Source: Pseudomonas sp. BGr12 (GTDB taxonomy: Bacteria > Pseudomonadota > Gammaproteobacteria > Pseudomonadales > Pseudomonadaceae). From it: 64,000 bases of DNA. Below, piece after piece: positions 63,514-64,000 of the stretch. Location of the stretch: positions 17,307-81,306 of the forward strand of contig NZ_JALRNF010000029.1 in assembly GCF_030272895.1 (NCBI RefSeq), given 5' to 3'. Made by a program: the position numbers and the translations under genes. Within the stretch, counting starts at the first letter, position 1, and the number at the start of each line of letters is the position of its first letter. The notes under the pieces are model-generated. The model saw only the letters and a list, made by a program, of their open reading frames with translations. It did no database searches and was not told the origin of the DNA.

Positions 63514-63540
63514 GGACAGCCATCGGCCCGATGGCTGTCC
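63514..63540. terminator. Strong hairpin without T-tract
   Basis: GGACAGCCATCG and its exact complement pair over a three-base loop (12 pairs). No T-run follows on either strand, so it may protect a 3' end rather than terminate. Confidence 0.5.
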
Positions 63541-63617
63541 ATTGAACTATGCTGAACAGTTGACACGAGCATTTGAACCTGTGTCCGACGGGTTCCATGT
63601 CTATCGGGAGAACCGTT

Positions 63618-63872
63618 ATGAAGTACCTGGCAGCGTTTTTCGTCGCCCTGACCCTGGGCAGTCCGGTCTTCGCGGATGAATGCGCAACGAAGATCAAGCA
63701 GCTCGAAGATATCCATAAGGCCAGTGGACAGGCCCTGTCCGGCGGCAAGGTCGAAGAGTTCCGCAGTTTGCTGGCTCAAGCCAAACAAGCGCAGAAGGAT
63801 GGCGACATCCAACTGTGCAATTCCTCGGCTGACCGGGCCCAGCAGATCTATAACACTGCACGTAACAAGTAA
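63618..63872 (+). CDS. Small exported helical protein
   Basis: The 84-residue protein has a signal peptide (KYLAAFFVALTLGSPVFA, cleavage before DECATK) and a short helical body with two cysteines (DECATK and IQLCNS) that may form a disulfide. No named family is recognised. The ATG at 63618 has GGGAGAA nearby; the upstream ATG at 63573 would spoil the signal peptide. Confidence 0.75.
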   Translation: MKYLAAFFVALTLGSPVFADECATKIKQLEDIHKASGQALSGGKVEEFRSLLAQAKQAQKDGDIQLCNSSADRAQQIYNTARNK

Positions 63873-64000
63873 GGAGGGTTTTGGGCTTGGGTGTTGGGGC
63901 TGTGAGCTTATCCATTCATTGCGGCGACGCTGCCGGCCCCTTCCGCCTTTACGGCGGGTCCCTTTTGTCTTGGCAAAAGGAACCAAAACCGCTCGCTCCT
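63873..64000. other. Intergenic tail with two hairpins
   Basis: CCGCC-TTTA-CGGCGG near 63945 and CCTTTTG-TCTTGG-CAAAAGG near 63961-63980 stand side by side. Sequence of this sort recurs downstream of genes in many Pseudomonas genomes. No gene is visible before the right edge. Confidence 0.5.

Overview
The window reads as chromosome of a fluorescent-group Pseudomonas (putida/fluorescens/protegens type). The grounds are high GC, many 'GTGGGAGCGGGCTTGCCCCGCG'-type REP pairs between genes, CA-rich Hfq/Crc-like motifs at translation starts, and gene sets known from this genus: aruHI/aruRS, pedE/pedF/agmR, hbcR-gntP-hbdH and DUF1652. Identifications rest on reading the proteins and comparing with remembered families; no search was run.

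Layout. 1-914: the start of a Tat-exported peptide-type binding protein and a divergent Rrf2 regulator. 936-22074 (all minus): an arginine transaminase (ATA) catabolic cluster. In transcription order it holds response regulator AruR, a periplasmic binding protein, hybrid kinase AruS, an amino acid permease, then enoyl-CoA hydratase, acyl-CoA dehydrogenase, NDP-forming acyl-CoA synthetase, AruI, AruH and an aldehyde dehydrogenase. The cluster is split between permease and hydratase by a 6.3-kb gene for a 2092-residue Ig-like repeat protein, flanked by duplicated and scrambled pieces of both neighbours. 22144-29615: an unassigned catabolic cluster (TetR, class II aldolase, orphan binding protein, Fe-S/FMN/FAD oxidoreductase, XRE-cupin regulator, enoyl-CoA hydratase, porin) around a divergent promoter with a 25-bp palindrome. 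29953-32191: 3-hydroxyisobutyryl-CoA hydrolase and an acyl-CoA dehydrogenase (valine-type branched-chain degradation). 32315-37073: PQQ ethanol oxidation (cytochrome PedF, calcium-type PedE, pentapeptide protein, two LuxR-type response regulators including AgmR). 37255-38818: a DAHP synthase behind an attenuator with one, possibly two, aromatic-rich leader peptides.

38851-46554: PpiC, a prolyl-hydroxylase-like 2OG oxygenase, and a three-gene minus-strand operon for proteins made of Ig-like domains and RCC1-like propeller repeats. The first protein of this operon is paralogous at its N-terminus to the 2092-residue protein. The two loci also share a 20-bp upstream element (17/20 identical) built on a TGACAG-N3-TGACAG direct repeat. 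I regard these two linked loci as the best candidate for an undescribed system. 46682-50603: YejABE-type oligopeptide importer without an ATPase gene. 50634-56943: 3-hydroxybutyrate/acetoacetate use (HbcR-like sigma-54 activator, GntP permease with a -24/-12 promoter, hydroxybutyrate dehydrogenase, acetoacetyl-CoA synthetase) with an ecotin gene between. 56979-63872: second PpiC, DUF1652, an autotransporter, a LysE exporter, an unrecognised 243-residue protein, a PphA-like phosphatase and small proteins. No rRNA, tRNA, CRISPR array, IS transposase or phage gene was seen.
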